This document shows positions 36,082-47,929 of a DNA stretch of 64,000 bases, in pieces. How positions within the stretch are numbered: the stretch's first letter is position 1; each line of letters opens with the position of its first letter. The DNA comes from Membranipora membranacea (Eukaryota; Bryozoa; Gymnolaemata; Cheilostomatida; Membraniporidae). The notes beneath the pieces were generated by a model. It saw only the letters and a program-made list of their open reading frames with translations. It ran no database searches and had not been told where the DNA came from. The stretch lies in NCBI GenBank assembly GCA_914767715.1, contig OU612069.1, positions 24,611,387-24,675,386 of the forward strand, read 5' to 3'. The position numbers were made by a program, and so were the translations under genes.

Positions 36082-37407
36082 TTCAAGCCCTCTTTCCTAT
36101 GAACTCTTCCTGAATACAAGTGAGGATGAAGGACCATGCGTCAATATGATATTCATTGTTTGCTGCAAAAAGGTACCTTGCTAGAAAAATCAAAATACCA
36201 GAGAAGAAAATATTGATAAACCGTGCCTGGTAATATTTGAGTTTTGCATAGCACTTTTACATAGATCACACCGTATGAATGATGACAAAAGTTTTTGAAA
36301 TACAAATCTGAATCTGAACTATTATTTTCTAGCAAAATATCTCCAAATCATGCCTCCGGTCGTATCACCAATACACAAATTTATATCTGTATTGGTTTTA
36401 TTCGTTTGATTCAAGGCGTTGTTTTCCCCAGCTTCAGTTTCATTTTCATCCATATGAAAATCATTATCAGTATTTTTGTTTGTTCAAGAAATTACACTTT
36501 ACTTGGTTCTATGGAATAGCAATAAGAGATACTGTCAAGAGCTCTTCAATCAAATTAAACCAACTGAAGGTTCCCTCATGTAAATAAATTTTTTAATATG
36601 AGTATTTGTTCTTGATTACCATTCCATCTGCAATATTGACCAGCGAGAATGACAAGTACATTTTGTCCAATTTGAGCTTAATTGCACCATATATGATGAT
36701 ATATTTCTGTCCATGTGAGATGTCAATAAGTTTGCTTGTTTAGGGATTAGTTATGTTACCACTTGCATCTGTAATACTATCCGAGCTGAGCACTTTTCTA
36801 CTAAATTAAGTTAATTTTCACCACTTATGAGCATCTCATCTGCCGATGTTATTAATCGATAGTGTTGTTTGTTTAGGGTTTAGTTTAATCGCTGGTTTAT
36901 TGAAGGTATAGTTAATTGAAGTGTCAGTTTTAGTAAGCAGGTAGGAGATAAGAAATGCTTTATTGATTCTCAAACTGTTCTTGAATAACTATAACGATCC
37001 CAGAATTATATTGCTTTGTTCTTACATATTGATGCACTAGCTAGATATGTTTGTGTCATAAAGAAACCCTACAATGCATCGTAGTTTTGCATTGGACTTG
37101 TATTCTGTATCATAGTTATTTGTATCTAGGTTAGAACTGTATGACTTAGCACCTTAAATTATCGTGCCGAGTTGAGAAAAGTTTAGTGGCGTAATAAACA
37201 ATAAAGGTTAATAATACTCACTGGTAATTACGCAGACGAAATAGCAATTAGCTTCAATGCAGTATATACAGTAATGAAAGATATTTGTTATTGTTATTGT
37301 CCAAAATACTTCATTTCAATCTACACTAGAATATTGCTGAGACAATGCAATTCGTTAAAAGCTGTTTTACTCTATTGTCATGCTGTTTGTTGGTTCTCAG
37401 TCCAATG

Positions 37408-37460
37408 CCAATCATTATAATCGATTCAGCATAATATGCTCAATCGATTATAATGATTGG
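37408..37460. repeat. Palindrome 1 (53 bp)
   Basis: Arm CCAATCATTATAATCGATT at 37408-37426 is matched perfectly by its reverse complement at 37442-37460. The loop CAGCATAATATGCTC is itself nearly self-complementary, so the whole 53 bp can fold with only central and C/C mismatches. It abuts palindrome 2 directly. Confidence 0.95.
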
Positions 37461-37517
37461 TGGAGTTCAGAGGAAGGAAGTGGGCATAATATGCCCACTT
37501 CCTTCCTCTGAACTCCA
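37461..37517. repeat. Palindrome 2 (57 bp, perfect 28-bp arms)
   Basis: The arm at 37461-37488 (starts TGGAGTTCAGAGGAAGGAAG, ends GGGCATA) is followed after one base by its exact reverse complement at 37490-37517. The centre GCATAATATGC is the same core as in palindrome 1. Each arm matches the segment GGAACTTCAGAGGAAGGAAG of the gene D-type membrane exon at about 41817 and its minus-strand counterpart, so the palindrome is built from that exon folded on itself. Confidence 0.95.
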
Positions 37518-37665
37518 CCTTTATCATCCTTTGTAACAGATTTACTCACTGTTTAGCTGCTAAATGAGTTACTGGTATGTCCACAACCACCAGTAATACT
37601 ATCATCACCAGCATCAGCAAAATGAGAGGAAGTTTTCCACTCCTGCTGCCTGATCAAAAGGTAAC
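37490..37665 (-). pseudogene. Third, decayed copy of the gene D membrane/tail exon
   Basis: On the minus strand this stretch aligns with gene D's last exon (29660-29803). CCTCTGAACTCCACCTTTATC near 37505 matches CCTCTGAACTTCCCCTTTATC. GAGTTACTGGTATGTCCACA near 37565 matches AAATTACTGGTACATCCAGA. CATCAGCAAAATGAGAGGAAG near 37612 matches CATCAGCAATATAAGAGGGAA. Frameshifts and stops (for example after the LAAK-like part) exclude a working product. Its left end is the palindrome centre. Confidence 0.8.
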
Positions 37666-37879
37666 AATAGGGAAGATTTGAGGTTGTATCGCACACTTTT
37701 TCCTCTTAGAAAATTAACGCTAGATTAAACAACAATTTTTAGTGACTGCTACAAAATCTTTTGGAAATCCATGTACCATGGCGCATGTATCCTTCGATGT
37801 CGAATATTAAAATGTCTTGATTTAAAGGTTGATTAAAATCGGATGTGTCATCACTTGCCACATCCTGAAGCATGGGCAG

Positions 37880-38055
37880 CAAGATAGTGGTGCCTTAATG
37901 GCGAGGCCGCAATATCTGCGCCCAATTGCTCTCTGTTTGCAGGCAGGTCGACCGAACCCCAGTAGTTGGTAGACAGCAGTGGGATTCGAATTCACGCCCC
38001 TCAACATGTGCACGCTAAAGGATGGCGCTTTAAACCAACTTAGCCACCTTCTACT
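37880..38055 (-). mobile_element. tRNA-derived SINE, copy 3
   Basis: On minus: TGGCTAAGTTGGTTTAAAGC (box A-like), GAATTCGAATCCC (box B-like), then a body with ACAGAGAGCAATTGGGCGCA and GCGGCC like copy 1. It sits between the palindromes and the inverted gene D paralogue. Confidence 0.75.
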
Positions 38056-39949
38056 CTTATATATAGATCAAGCTATATTGAGCTTCATACAAGTAATCAA
38101 ATTTGATCCTTCTGATTCCGACCCATATTTTGTTCATGTTTGCTGTTGGTATTTTTAGCTGTAGATGTATCTGTGCAGGCTCCACAGTGTGATGAGGGAT
38201 GACAGCATATAGATGGACAATGTTACCTTCATGTATCTGATTACCTGAAGCATGACGAGGTGGGATTTGTAGATTAATTTGGTTTTTTAGGCTGTGAATT
38301 AGCCAATCACAAGATAATTCGAGAGCTTACAGTAAATTTCTCGTTTCTTCATCATCATAGATACTTGATAAAGTTTTCTCTATAAAATCAAAGGTTACTT
38401 TCATCTATCTCCCGTTTTGTACTTCAGGCAAGGAGTTTTTGTAATGAGTTAAATTCTTTTCTGGTTTACCCAAATACGGATGAGAACCATGATGCTATTA
38501 GACAGCTGATGACAGAGTATGGTGTCTGGAATGGAATATGGACCGCTCTTAGACTAGGTGAGTCTTCACTCACTAGCTACTCTGTAATTCTGTGCACTGC
38601 AGCAGATGTTACATCAATGAACAATATTATGTTGTAACAGTCAATAATGAAGATGTTTGAGAACTAGTCAAATGGCATTTATTTTGAGACCTCAGCATTC
38701 TCTTATTTATCAAAGCAATTAATTTGAGTCAATACCAATGTAATGTAGTGTTACTGTCACTAGAAGAGGCAAATTTGCATAATATAAACAATTAAGTTTT
38801 ACAGGTCTTCCATCATGCAAAGGTCAGGTTCAAACTGGAAACTTTTTCTTGTGTCTATGACAAATTTTTACGTTGCCCATATACTCTGTCGCAAACTATT
38901 CTTTACCAGAATTGTCCTAAATACCTGAACTGAATCTTTTTTGTTTAAGAATATTTGACACTAGAATATCTTGTTGAGGTATGAGAGGAGAGGAAAGAGG
39001 AGATGAGTATTTGGTTCCAGTTGCCGATTGAATCCACACAAGAAGATTGTCAGCAGGAGTGTAACATGATAAACACATCATATCTACTGACAACGCTTAT
39101 GTATAATGGCTCAGAGACTGTGGACATAGCTGTTAATAGGACGTCGGTACTTGTGATTGTTGATGGTGAACTCAGGGCAAGTGAGCAGAGTTTGTTGCTC
39201 GATTCATAAATTATTGATATCTATATTAAATGTGTTATGAGCTCTACTACAAGAAACCCTAGCGATCAAATCCAATTATTATTCTCTTCATGTAGGTGCC
39301 TCACAGCTAAGATTGGATAGCTCTTGGAATTTGTTAACGTGAGGTATTCTTAAAGGGAGACTAGAACTTTACCTCAACCAAACACTTCTTACATCAGTCA
39401 GCACAGACATCAATAACAGAGTTAAACAATTGATATTCTTTGATAGCTTAACATGTGAGAACCTAAAAATTTACCAAAGCGAAATAATCGATCAAAAAAG
39501 CTAGCTCTGCAGTAGTTATGCAATGTTTTACACTAAAAGTATTTGAAGCATTTCTCAATAAATTTGTATGTATATTGTCAGGTATAGTCCAATTGCTCAT
39601 CTGAGGTATGAGGTATTCATGCATAATTTCTGTACAAGCCCATTAAGCTACAACTTCCATAGTTTTGAAAGAAAAAGAACTTAAGATAGTCGTTGACACC
39701 AGTGCTACAGTTATGATGATTTTGTGTAAAGTGGCTGAGGAAGCTTTGCTATTTGCATAGTACAGAATTGCCACTATTTTTGAAATATATTGTACAGGCG
39801 CTATACATACTTGGTTCTCCACATAACGAAAGAGGAATCAAAATTGATGCGTAATAACTTTTCTAGGCATGAGGCCACAATTAGGCCGCAAAATATTACC
39901 CATTAGGCCGCACTGGCAAAAAGGCCGCAGGTTGCCCACAGCTGCTCAA

Positions 39950-40035
39950 ATTTTTCTGCATCAAACTCCTCTGCATCAAACTTTTTCTGTTCTGCATCGA
40001 GATTTTCTGTTCTACATCAAACTGCTCTACTCTGA
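39950..40035 (-). repeat. 20-bp tandem repeat, inverted partner
   Basis: Several units such as TTCTGCATCAAACTC and TTTTCTGTTCTGCATCGAGA are the reverse complement of the AAAAGTTTGATGCAGAACAG units at 40555-40760. It lies in the gap where the gene D pseudogene lost exons 6-11. Confidence 0.8.
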
Positions 40036-40554
40036 AATCAATGATAGTTGCTGCAGTTCTTGCTGCTAAGTTTGTCAACATATCCCTTTTCCTTACCACT
40101 AGCCATAGTTTCAGGATTCAGGTACTTTTGTTGAGAATGTTTGCAAAGTATTGCAAGCTGACTAGGTTTGGCTTGCCCATGAATTTGTTGGTGTGTGCTT
40201 TGATGGAGAGATATAGTTTGAAATCTGTGTTTATATTTTAGCTTTTAAATACAAGTAGCTAAATAGGAGTGTTGAAATACACGGTTAAAAAAAGCTGACC
40301 TGAATTCGAAAGACTTCTAGGTGGCCTGTCGCCAGACTTTTATATTTTATGTGATAACAACAATCATTGTTATCCTACTACAGTGGTGAGATATGACAAT
40401 ATTTTTTTCAGTTAAATCATTCCTTTTTATACATCTACCTAATATCAATCGTATATTTGTTAATATCTTCAGTCGTGAGTATCTAGCACCATAAACACAT
40501 GTAAAACCAGTATTATATAATATAGGTTGGCTGATATCAATGGAGCGGAAAAGT

Positions 40555-40760
40555 TTGATTCAAAGAAGAAAAGTTTGATTCAGAGTAGACAAGTTTGATG
40601 ATGAACAGAAAAGTTTCATGCAGAACTGAAAGTTTGACGCAGAACTGAAAAGTCTGATTCAGAGAAGGAAAGTTTGATGCAGAACAGAAAAGTTTGACGC
40701 AGAACAGAAAAGTTTGACGCAGAACAGAAAAGTTTGATGCACAAAAGTATGATGCACAAA
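40555..40760 (+). repeat. 20-bp tandem repeat (AAAAGTTTGAYGCAGAACAG)
   Basis: About nine imperfect units. The last few near 40690-40750 are nearly identical. Variants include TTCAGAGAAG for GCAGAACAG. It faces the inverted array at 39950-40035 across about 520 bp. Confidence 0.9.
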
Positions 40761-42180
40761 AAATGGATTTAATTTCAATGAAATGTGTAATACAATTCAG
40801 GCCTTTTCAATTAAGTTCACAGCAAAAAAATTAAATTTTATCCGGCTTTCTGGGCCATGGTACATATCAATTCAATAGCTCAAAAAAAAATGGCAGTAGG
40901 TTAGAGTTTATGTTCATTTTACAGAGTTGGAATATGTTGATAAGAAGTTGGAATGAATGGGTAAAAAACAAATAAATTGTGTGGTATGACACAATGGGAA
41001 TCTGTATACCCCTGAATATAACATAAAATATACATAATAATCACTCAACTTAAACGGCTGCCGTCAGACATAGGGTTCTATCAGTACTAATAAAAGAAGA
41101 GTAGTTTTTTGAAAGTATACGAAATACTTCATAATAATGGAAAAATTATTTTTAAAGTAGTGATGGCTGAAAAATCTTGAAGGTTGGTCTACTAGGCACA
41201 AAACCAGAATGGTGAAGCTGGAAGCAAAAATTTAAAACATGAACAGTGGTGTGGAAGATATTCACTATTCAGATTATTAGAATGAAACTAGCTGTGAAGT
41301 TAGCATTAGCAGGTGACATTATTATATGATTAGCAGGTGACATTATAATATTATTAGCGTCACATAACTACAAAATTGACACACAAATGCCTGTTAACAG
41401 TATCTTCATATTTTTCCTCATATTTCAGATCAGTCATTTTTTTCAAAGAAGATTAATCCAAAGAGACAGCCAATAATTCAAGCTACTTATCATGAACCAG
41501 TGGAAGGACCAGTGTTTGCCATTGTGGTGGGTGACGTTATTAATCTAACTACATTTCTTTGTGCTTCATTGTTCTCAACTGAAAAGAGATTCCATTACCT
41601 TTATTTCTGATTCTCTGTACTTTAGATTAGTTTGGTTCTACACACACTGTGACAAACTTCAAATATTCCATCCTGTTACTCTTTTGATTAGATAGCAGGA
41701 TTGGCAAACTTCCCTCTTATATTACCGATGTTGGGATTATTTCTGGTTTTGGATGTACCAGTAATCTATCGAGCCGCTAGAAGGGGAGTAAGACTGATAA
41801 ATAGGAGGGTAAAGGGGAACTTCAGAGGAAGGAAGCAAGTCACAACTAGAAGGAAAAGGAACATCAAACATGACAATGGAGTCAATCCGCTCTAGTGTTG
41901 CTGATAAAGATGGAGAAAAAATACAATAATATAATTAGACATTCAGCTGTGTTCAGATATTAAAAATAAGAAACTGTGTTTCATCATAAAGCCCTTTATA
42001 ATCACTGTTACAAAATGTTCTACACACAGATATTGCAATCTGTTGTACAGTTTAATAAAACAAAATCGAATTTCAAAGGGACAAAAAATCAATTACAACA
42101 GCTGGCGGAACGCTTTTAATTCAGGAACAATAATTATTGCAAACGTGAAAAGTACCTGTGGCTGATGAAAAATAAGACTA

Positions 42181-42587
42181 ATGGCTGGTGCACATTGTCC
42201 CAGACGACCATCCCAGATATCCATCCCAGACAATGTGAACATGAAAATGACACGATCCCAGACTGTCTGGGTCCGTCTGGGATGGTATCTGGAAAGATCA
42301 TAAGCGTCAAACTTTCCCGATGCTGTCCCAGACGGACCCAGACTAATTTTGCATCTGGGTGCTATGTGAACCAGACATTTGGATGATCTGGGATCATCTG
42401 GGTCATTCTGGGACGATCCCAGGCAATGTGAACATTATCCCAACGCTATCCCAGACAAAAACCTAATTACTAGTCTGGGATTAATTTCACAATGTGAACA
42501 TAAGACTGGGTCGATCTGGGATAAGCATCTGGGATAAGCATCTGGGATGGCATCCCAGTATCATCTGGGACAATGTGCACCAGCCAT
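42181..42587. mobile_element. 407-bp MITE with 24-bp perfect terminal inverted repeats
   Basis: The left end starts ATGGCTGGTGCACATTGTCC at 42181-42204, and 42564-42587 is its exact 24-bp reverse complement. Both ends are flanked by TA (42179-42180 and 42588-42589), the target duplication of Tc1/mariner-type elements. The interior is dense in TCTGGGAT and TCCCAGAC motifs in both orientations. There is no transposase, so it is non-autonomous. Confidence 0.95.
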
Positions 42588-42709
42588 TAATTGAAATGAT
42601 ACGAAAATGCCAATATGTCACTAGAGGATATCAATATTATTTGAGAAAGAATTTAACTGCTGCATCATACATGACACTGGCAAGATAGGTGCAATATCAC
42701 TTCACTTAC

Positions 42710-43445
42710 TTCACTTAGGTTGCACGATTCCCTCTAGAATATTGCGCCAGTATATTCTTCTCCTGGTCCTTCCATCTGGACCGATATTTTGCCATCTCTG
42801 CAGCTTCACTCCAGGACATGATGTCTGCAACTGTTCAAGAGCTGTCATTCTCCAGGTCTTCTTTGGTCTACCAAGTCTCCTTTTTTCTTCAGGTGCCCAG
42901 CCAAACTAGTGTGTGGGATTGAGCCCAGCCTTCTCAAAGTTGTCCCCAGGCAACGCCATTTTCTAACTTCAAGCATCTGAGTTTGCGCTGGTCATCCATT
43001 GTCATCTTCCAAGTTTCACGTCCGTACGATGAGACAGACATGACACTAGAAGAGAAAAGTCCTAACTTTATATGTCTCTTTATGGACTTTGATCTCCAGA
43101 GTCCAGAGTTTACAGAGTCGGTAGAATGCTGAAGTGGCTTGATTGATCCGATTTTGAACATCGATCGTCGCACCTCCAACCGCATCATCTTGGCTCCAAG
43201 ATACTGAAAGTTGTTGACAAACTCCAGTTGATTGTTGTTGATGGTGAAGGAAATTCCAGATGCGTTGCACATTTTCTGTGGATGAACTTTCAAAACCTTT
43301 CTTTTTTGCTTGTTGATATTGAGCCGAGACTGCTGTGATGTTGTCATCAGATGGCTAGTGAAATTGGACATCCCATGGTGGGTGGTGCAATGTACTTCTC
43401 TGCTAATAAATATGCTAGTTTCAACCATTAGCATGATCAGTGCCA
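42710..43445 (-). mobile_element. LINE 3' fragment (RT C-terminal region)
   Basis: On minus: RLNINKQKRKVLKVHPQK, NNQLEFVNNFQYLGAKM, SVMSVSSYGRETWKMTMDDQ (the S-x-x-S-YGxETW block), then LGRPKKTWRMTALEQLQ and AEMAKYRSRWKDQ-like pieces toward 42730. This is the conserved part after the catalytic domain of non-LTR RTs whose ORFs end with a GRPKxTW segment. The upstream catalytic part is missing. It is adjacent to the MITE. Confidence 0.85.
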
Positions 43446-46250
43446 TGCTGAATACTATAGTTCAGTAACACTTTAATCAGTCTCATGTCTATCATGTAGT
43501 GTCAGCACATTTTAGATTTGCTAGCTCAGAAACGTTATATGTAAATCAACTTTGTAAAATTCTGCTTTTTTTAACAACCTAAACAGCTTGAGTGGTGATT
43601 TCAAAACACTACAAATATTCACTGTAATGACAAAAATAATTGCGGAATCCACTTCTATTGTCAAATATAGAACTACCAGCTGTCTAGACTTTGTTATATG
43701 AAACTTTAGTGAGACACAAACCAGCTTTTCAGAGCAAAGAACAACTGCTGACTGCAAAAACTAATTATGTCAGTGAAACCGCATTTGGGAGAATCTACAA
43801 ACGGTTTTCACCTGGTAAATCTGAAGTCATCATTATGGCAGCTAAAACATTAATAATTCATCCATTTATACCCATGTAGCTACATTCTCTATTATTGCAA
43901 TCAACTATTTTACCAAATTATGTTAAGGCCTCACAGCTAAACCAGCAGGAAAAAGTCAAACCGATGATGATATGCCGACTCCCCAGTTGCAAGCTTGATC
44001 ATGGCAATTTGTTCCAACCAGAAACTGAACATTATGGTAATCGGGACCATATTGACCTTTTCAATTATCCACAGAGCCATGGGAATGGTTAAGTAGAGGG
44101 AGAGAATAAGAAATGTTGAGTAATGATTGGCTTAATTTTCTTTCTCAAGAATCTTGCCGAAGTGCTGGTTGTCTGAAACACACACTAGCGACGAGAAAAA
44201 TTATGTGACGTGGATAACTTTCGATTATTTCCAACAGATTAATGTCGGTAGTTGTCCTCTTTCAGCACAGTGTTAGATAACTCCCATACAATTTCTATGT
44301 GTATGTGACTAATGCAAGAGAGTAATTAAGTCTGGAATGCAGTCCATTGTGTTGTACTTCACTAGATCAGCACCAATCACTACTTAACAGGAAATCTTTG
44401 CTGCTTCTGTTAAATCAATCTAAGAATAGTTAGTTATCTTTTTGGTACTACGACTCATTGAATTTTGCATCTGTGATCTGTGCTGCAATATTTTTGCTAA
44501 AATCAAATAGAGATGACTGTTTCTTATTGGTGTAGGTGTTCAAAAATGTAGAGAATTAAAAACCACAAGAAATGTTTTTATTACTGTGACAAACTACTGT
44601 TGTTAGTGAGAACATGACTGTGCAAATCACCACAATAAGTATTTTACTGGAACTCTCATTGATGACTTTCCCATCATAACTAAACTGGATGACAGGATCT
44701 GATCTCAATAACACCACAGGGAGAAGAGATTGTCAACAACTGCGAGATGTTCACATTTATATAGATTTTTAGGTGAGAACTAAGAAATGTACATATCAAA
44801 TTACATAACGATGCATTGTGGGTAATTTGAGAATTGAGAAAAATTTTAATTATAGCTCTGTTTCGGTCCCATAAAGACTCCAACTGATGAGAATGAGTCT
44901 CATATTCGTATTTCAATCTTTATTATCGTTACTTTATTGTAATATCATTAGTATTCGTATAAAATTGCGAAATAGAAAACTCAGTGTCAATAACCTTTTT
45001 GTTTTCCAAGAATGATTTTCCGATAATTATTCGTATTAAATGTCCAAATTACTTGTTATAATTAACATTCGGCATGTTGCCAGCTGGGGCCTCTTGTCAA
45101 GACTCTACAAATCGAAACCTTTGATAAATATTACTGATGTCGACCCTTATTATTGTATCTCAGCCAAGTTTATACCACATATACCACATATACCACATAT
45201 ACCACATATCGGCAGCAATTTGTGTTCATAATTCCTCCATATGAAAAGATTGTAGATTAGTGGTGTCAGATACTGTGTATCAGCGGATAGTTTCTTCCTG
45301 CAGAGTCGCCATAAGTAAAGTGCAGAAGTAAATCTCTACTGGTAAGTGCACACATACCTACTTTACTTGATCTAATCAACTCTTTTTCTGATTTTCTGTT
45401 ACCGTGGTTGGAGAATTTTATTTGAAATGTAAAAACACACAGGTCTACATTCCACCAATGTATAAATTTAGCCTTGTTGACATAGTTGACAATAAAAGGT
45501 TTGAAAAAAAAGGGTTATGGGTTAAAATAATATAATGACAATAAATTAATTTCTGGGATGTCTTTTACAACAAAGTACCGCAAAAACATTCACTACAGTA
45601 TAATATAAGTATTGCAACACAACATGCAGACCACAAACAGGTGCTTGAATAAATGAGTGTCATAGGCATCCAATCAGTTATTGCCGGAGGCCATAGATGT
45701 CTTTTTAAAAAATAGACTATATCCATAGTGTCTGGTATTACTGAATTGTAGTAGCTTTCTGATGCATAACTTATATATTGGCTTAGTTAACCATGCAACG
45801 CAAAACAAGCATCCTCTAAGTTGTTGTCTTCTAGAAGAACGAAAGTTTGCCAATTTCAGGATGATGATAAGACCTGCATCCATGTATATAATTGAGCCTC
45901 ATTGACATATTTTACAACAAAAGGTACGAAAAGTATTATGTATCAAAATATATGACAACAAAAATCCAATTGAAATATATGCAAATTTTAACAGTGGTTC
46001 TTGGGTGTTTTGCAACAAAGTACCGGAAAAGTATATACCATAAAGTCAAGTCAATGCCAATGCTTCAACTATGAGGCTACAAACTTGAGCAGGGAGAAGC
46101 CACCTACTCACCAAAGCCTCCAAGATGAGATCAACAGTCAGTAAGCAAACATCATTATGAGCATAAATTCTCTACACTGCCCTGAACAGAACACAGTACA
46201 CACATTCATCAATTCATGTCAGAAGGCAAACGGCTGGTGTTGTAACGGTC
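43446..46250. other. Intergenic, no gene recognised
   Basis: AT-rich sequence with scattered short open frames lacking any recognised domain. Only a small ATACCACAT tandem at 45172-45208 stands out. Two stretches (45530-45720 and 45930-46030) share a local similarity (ACAACAAAGTACCG / CAACAAAGTACCGG). Confidence 0.5.
45172..45208. repeat. 9-bp ATACCACAT tandem
   Basis: Four perfect units. Confidence 0.9.
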
Positions 46251-46279
46251 AGAAAATATGGACCTTCTGTACATCGTTT

Positions 46280-47130
46280 GAGCCGAGCTTCTGGATGATG
46301 ACGTTGTGTTATTTTATCAGTGAAATGAGGCCGAAAGGCTGTTTTTAGCAAAGTGGATGGCTGTGCGAAATTGATTGCTAGAAATTTCAAAACAGGTTAA
46401 ATTCATAGTTAGAGTCATAGTTCATTCTAAATTTTGGTTGAAAATAATATTTAATGAGCCCAAAATGGCTTTTTACGTCACGTCATATTGTGTGTGGTTT
46501 TTTTAATTTGGTGATATAATGCGAAATTTTAAGCACCAATTTGTGACAGTTCAAATGAACAAGAGCAAATTGTTTGCTTTTTTCCACTGGATTGCTGTTC
46601 AAATGACACACACCCAAAATCTCAGTAGTGAAAAAAATGTATCAAGATCAGCATAGACCATCAAAGGTAGATACATTTTGCGTCATTTTTCCATAACGCC
46701 TAACATGCTGTCAAAAGGACCAGCGCTAAGGCCAGACAAAATCTTTTTGAAAATTCTCACATACAAGCCACTTTAATTAAGCGTAGTAAAAATGGGAAAT
46801 GACAACAAAATATGGCACTATGTATTAGTTTGCTCCAAATTGTGCACAACAGAATACCCAAAACAGCCTATTTAAGGGGTTTCTAGGTGTTTTTGGGCAT
46901 TTTGTGGTGCGCATTCGGGGAAAGCTGACACGTAGTGCCATATTCTGTTGGCATTTCTTTTCGATAACTGCTGACCCCTGTGTCTCTACCTTTAACTTGC
47001 TGGCAACCACAAACTAAATCTCGACGATATGCACGGCTGAAGGCCAGTGCGGCCACCAACTGCAGAACCGAATTACGCAAAAACACATTGCTACTGTCAA
47101 ATGCGAACCAGGACATCATATATTATGAAG
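46280..47130. repeat. Diverged interspersed repeat related to the foldback element at 52.2 kb
   Basis: Shared blocks in order with 52280-52900: GATTGCTAGAAATTTCAAAACAGG against GATTGCTAGAAAATTTCGAAACAGG, AGCCCAAAATGGCTTTTTACGTCA against AGCCCAAAGTGACTTTTGACATCA, TGTCAAAAGGACC against ATCCAAAAGACC, CACATACAAGCCACTTTAATTAA against CACATACAAAGCCGCTTTCATTAA, and GGGAAATGACAACA against GGAAATGGCAGCA. It represents an old family with at least two copies here. Its open frames have no recognised domain. Confidence 0.7.
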
Positions 47131-47744
47131 ATGAGATCTTTTACTTGTTTAAAATTATTTTTACTGAATTTTTAAAACACAATTTTTTTTTAATACAAGG
47201 CGTCACTTTTTATGTAACAAGATGAAGGTTTAACACTCTGTGTGAAAATCAATAGTCTGACTAAAGATAATAATATTACATTTGACTGTGAGTAAATTTT
47301 TTCAGAGTATGTTGAGGATGTATGTGTCATTCAGCCAACAAGCCCTAATATGGCATGATGATACTCAAACATTCAACACTTGACAGCAAAATGACTAAAA
47401 TTCATGATGTTTTAACATCAGGTCGATGATAAAATAAGTCGGCAATGATGATGAAATCACAGAGTAAGGATATACAGAGGGGACTAGTGCTGTAACATGT
47501 GATTTATATTGGTAATACCTAATCGATCACACCTCATAATCGTGATTTAATGAGGTGACAGCTGAAGTCGATTGCACGCTATCAATTAATGTGTTACTAT
47601 GGTCGTTATATATGGTTTTACATTCTTCTTTTAATTCACTCAATACCTTATCACACTTCAATTCACGGTGCTTACTAATTGTAAAGATTATGAATACTCA
47701 TAGTCATTGCTACTCTTGCCACATCATTAAAACCATATATCGAT

Positions 47745-47870
47745 ACCTAAGATCGAAAATACCGAAAAGGAGAAATCGAAAATCGAAATCGGGACAAGGG
47801 CTGGTTGAAATCGAAGGTGTAAAATCGAAAAATCGAAATCGGGAAAATCGAAGCCAAAATCAGAATCGTG
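47745..47870. repeat. (AAATCG)n-like degenerate simple repeat
   Basis: Repeated GAAATCG/AAATCGG units. The Arg/Lys/Asn-rich open frame across it is a by-product of the repeat. Confidence 0.85.
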
Positions 47871-47929
47871 GCATCACCAGCCAAAAAAAAAATTATGACA
47901 GCGCTAGAGGGGACACTTCAATGAGATGA

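Larger units (their letters stand above)
38159..41895 (+). pseudogene. Inverted, internally deleted pseudogene of gene D
   Basis: Plus-strand exons matching gene D exons 2-5, 12 and 13: 38159-38259 (101 nt, as exon 2), 38428-38557 (130 nt, as exon 3), 38965-39180 (shortened exon 4), 39296-39454 (exon 5), 41429-41526 (98 nt, as exon 12) and 41692-41895 (membrane exon, intact, stop TAG). Splice sites remain recognisable. Three in-frame TGA codons break it: 38200-38202 and 38982-38984, both where gene D has Trp (EGW; EVW), and 39340-39342. Exon 1 and exons 6-11 (chitin-binding-like, mucin, lectin-end) are not present between 39454 and 41429. The last two exons are the best preserved (ATYHEPVEGPVFAIV, then LANFPLILPMLGLFLVLD). 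It may still give a short transcript, but the gene D product cannot be made. Confidence 0.88.

Noticed and set aside
42934-43446. 170-residue open frame as a host gene
   Set aside because: The protein matches the C-terminal part of non-LTR reverse transcriptases, so it is listed as a LINE fragment.
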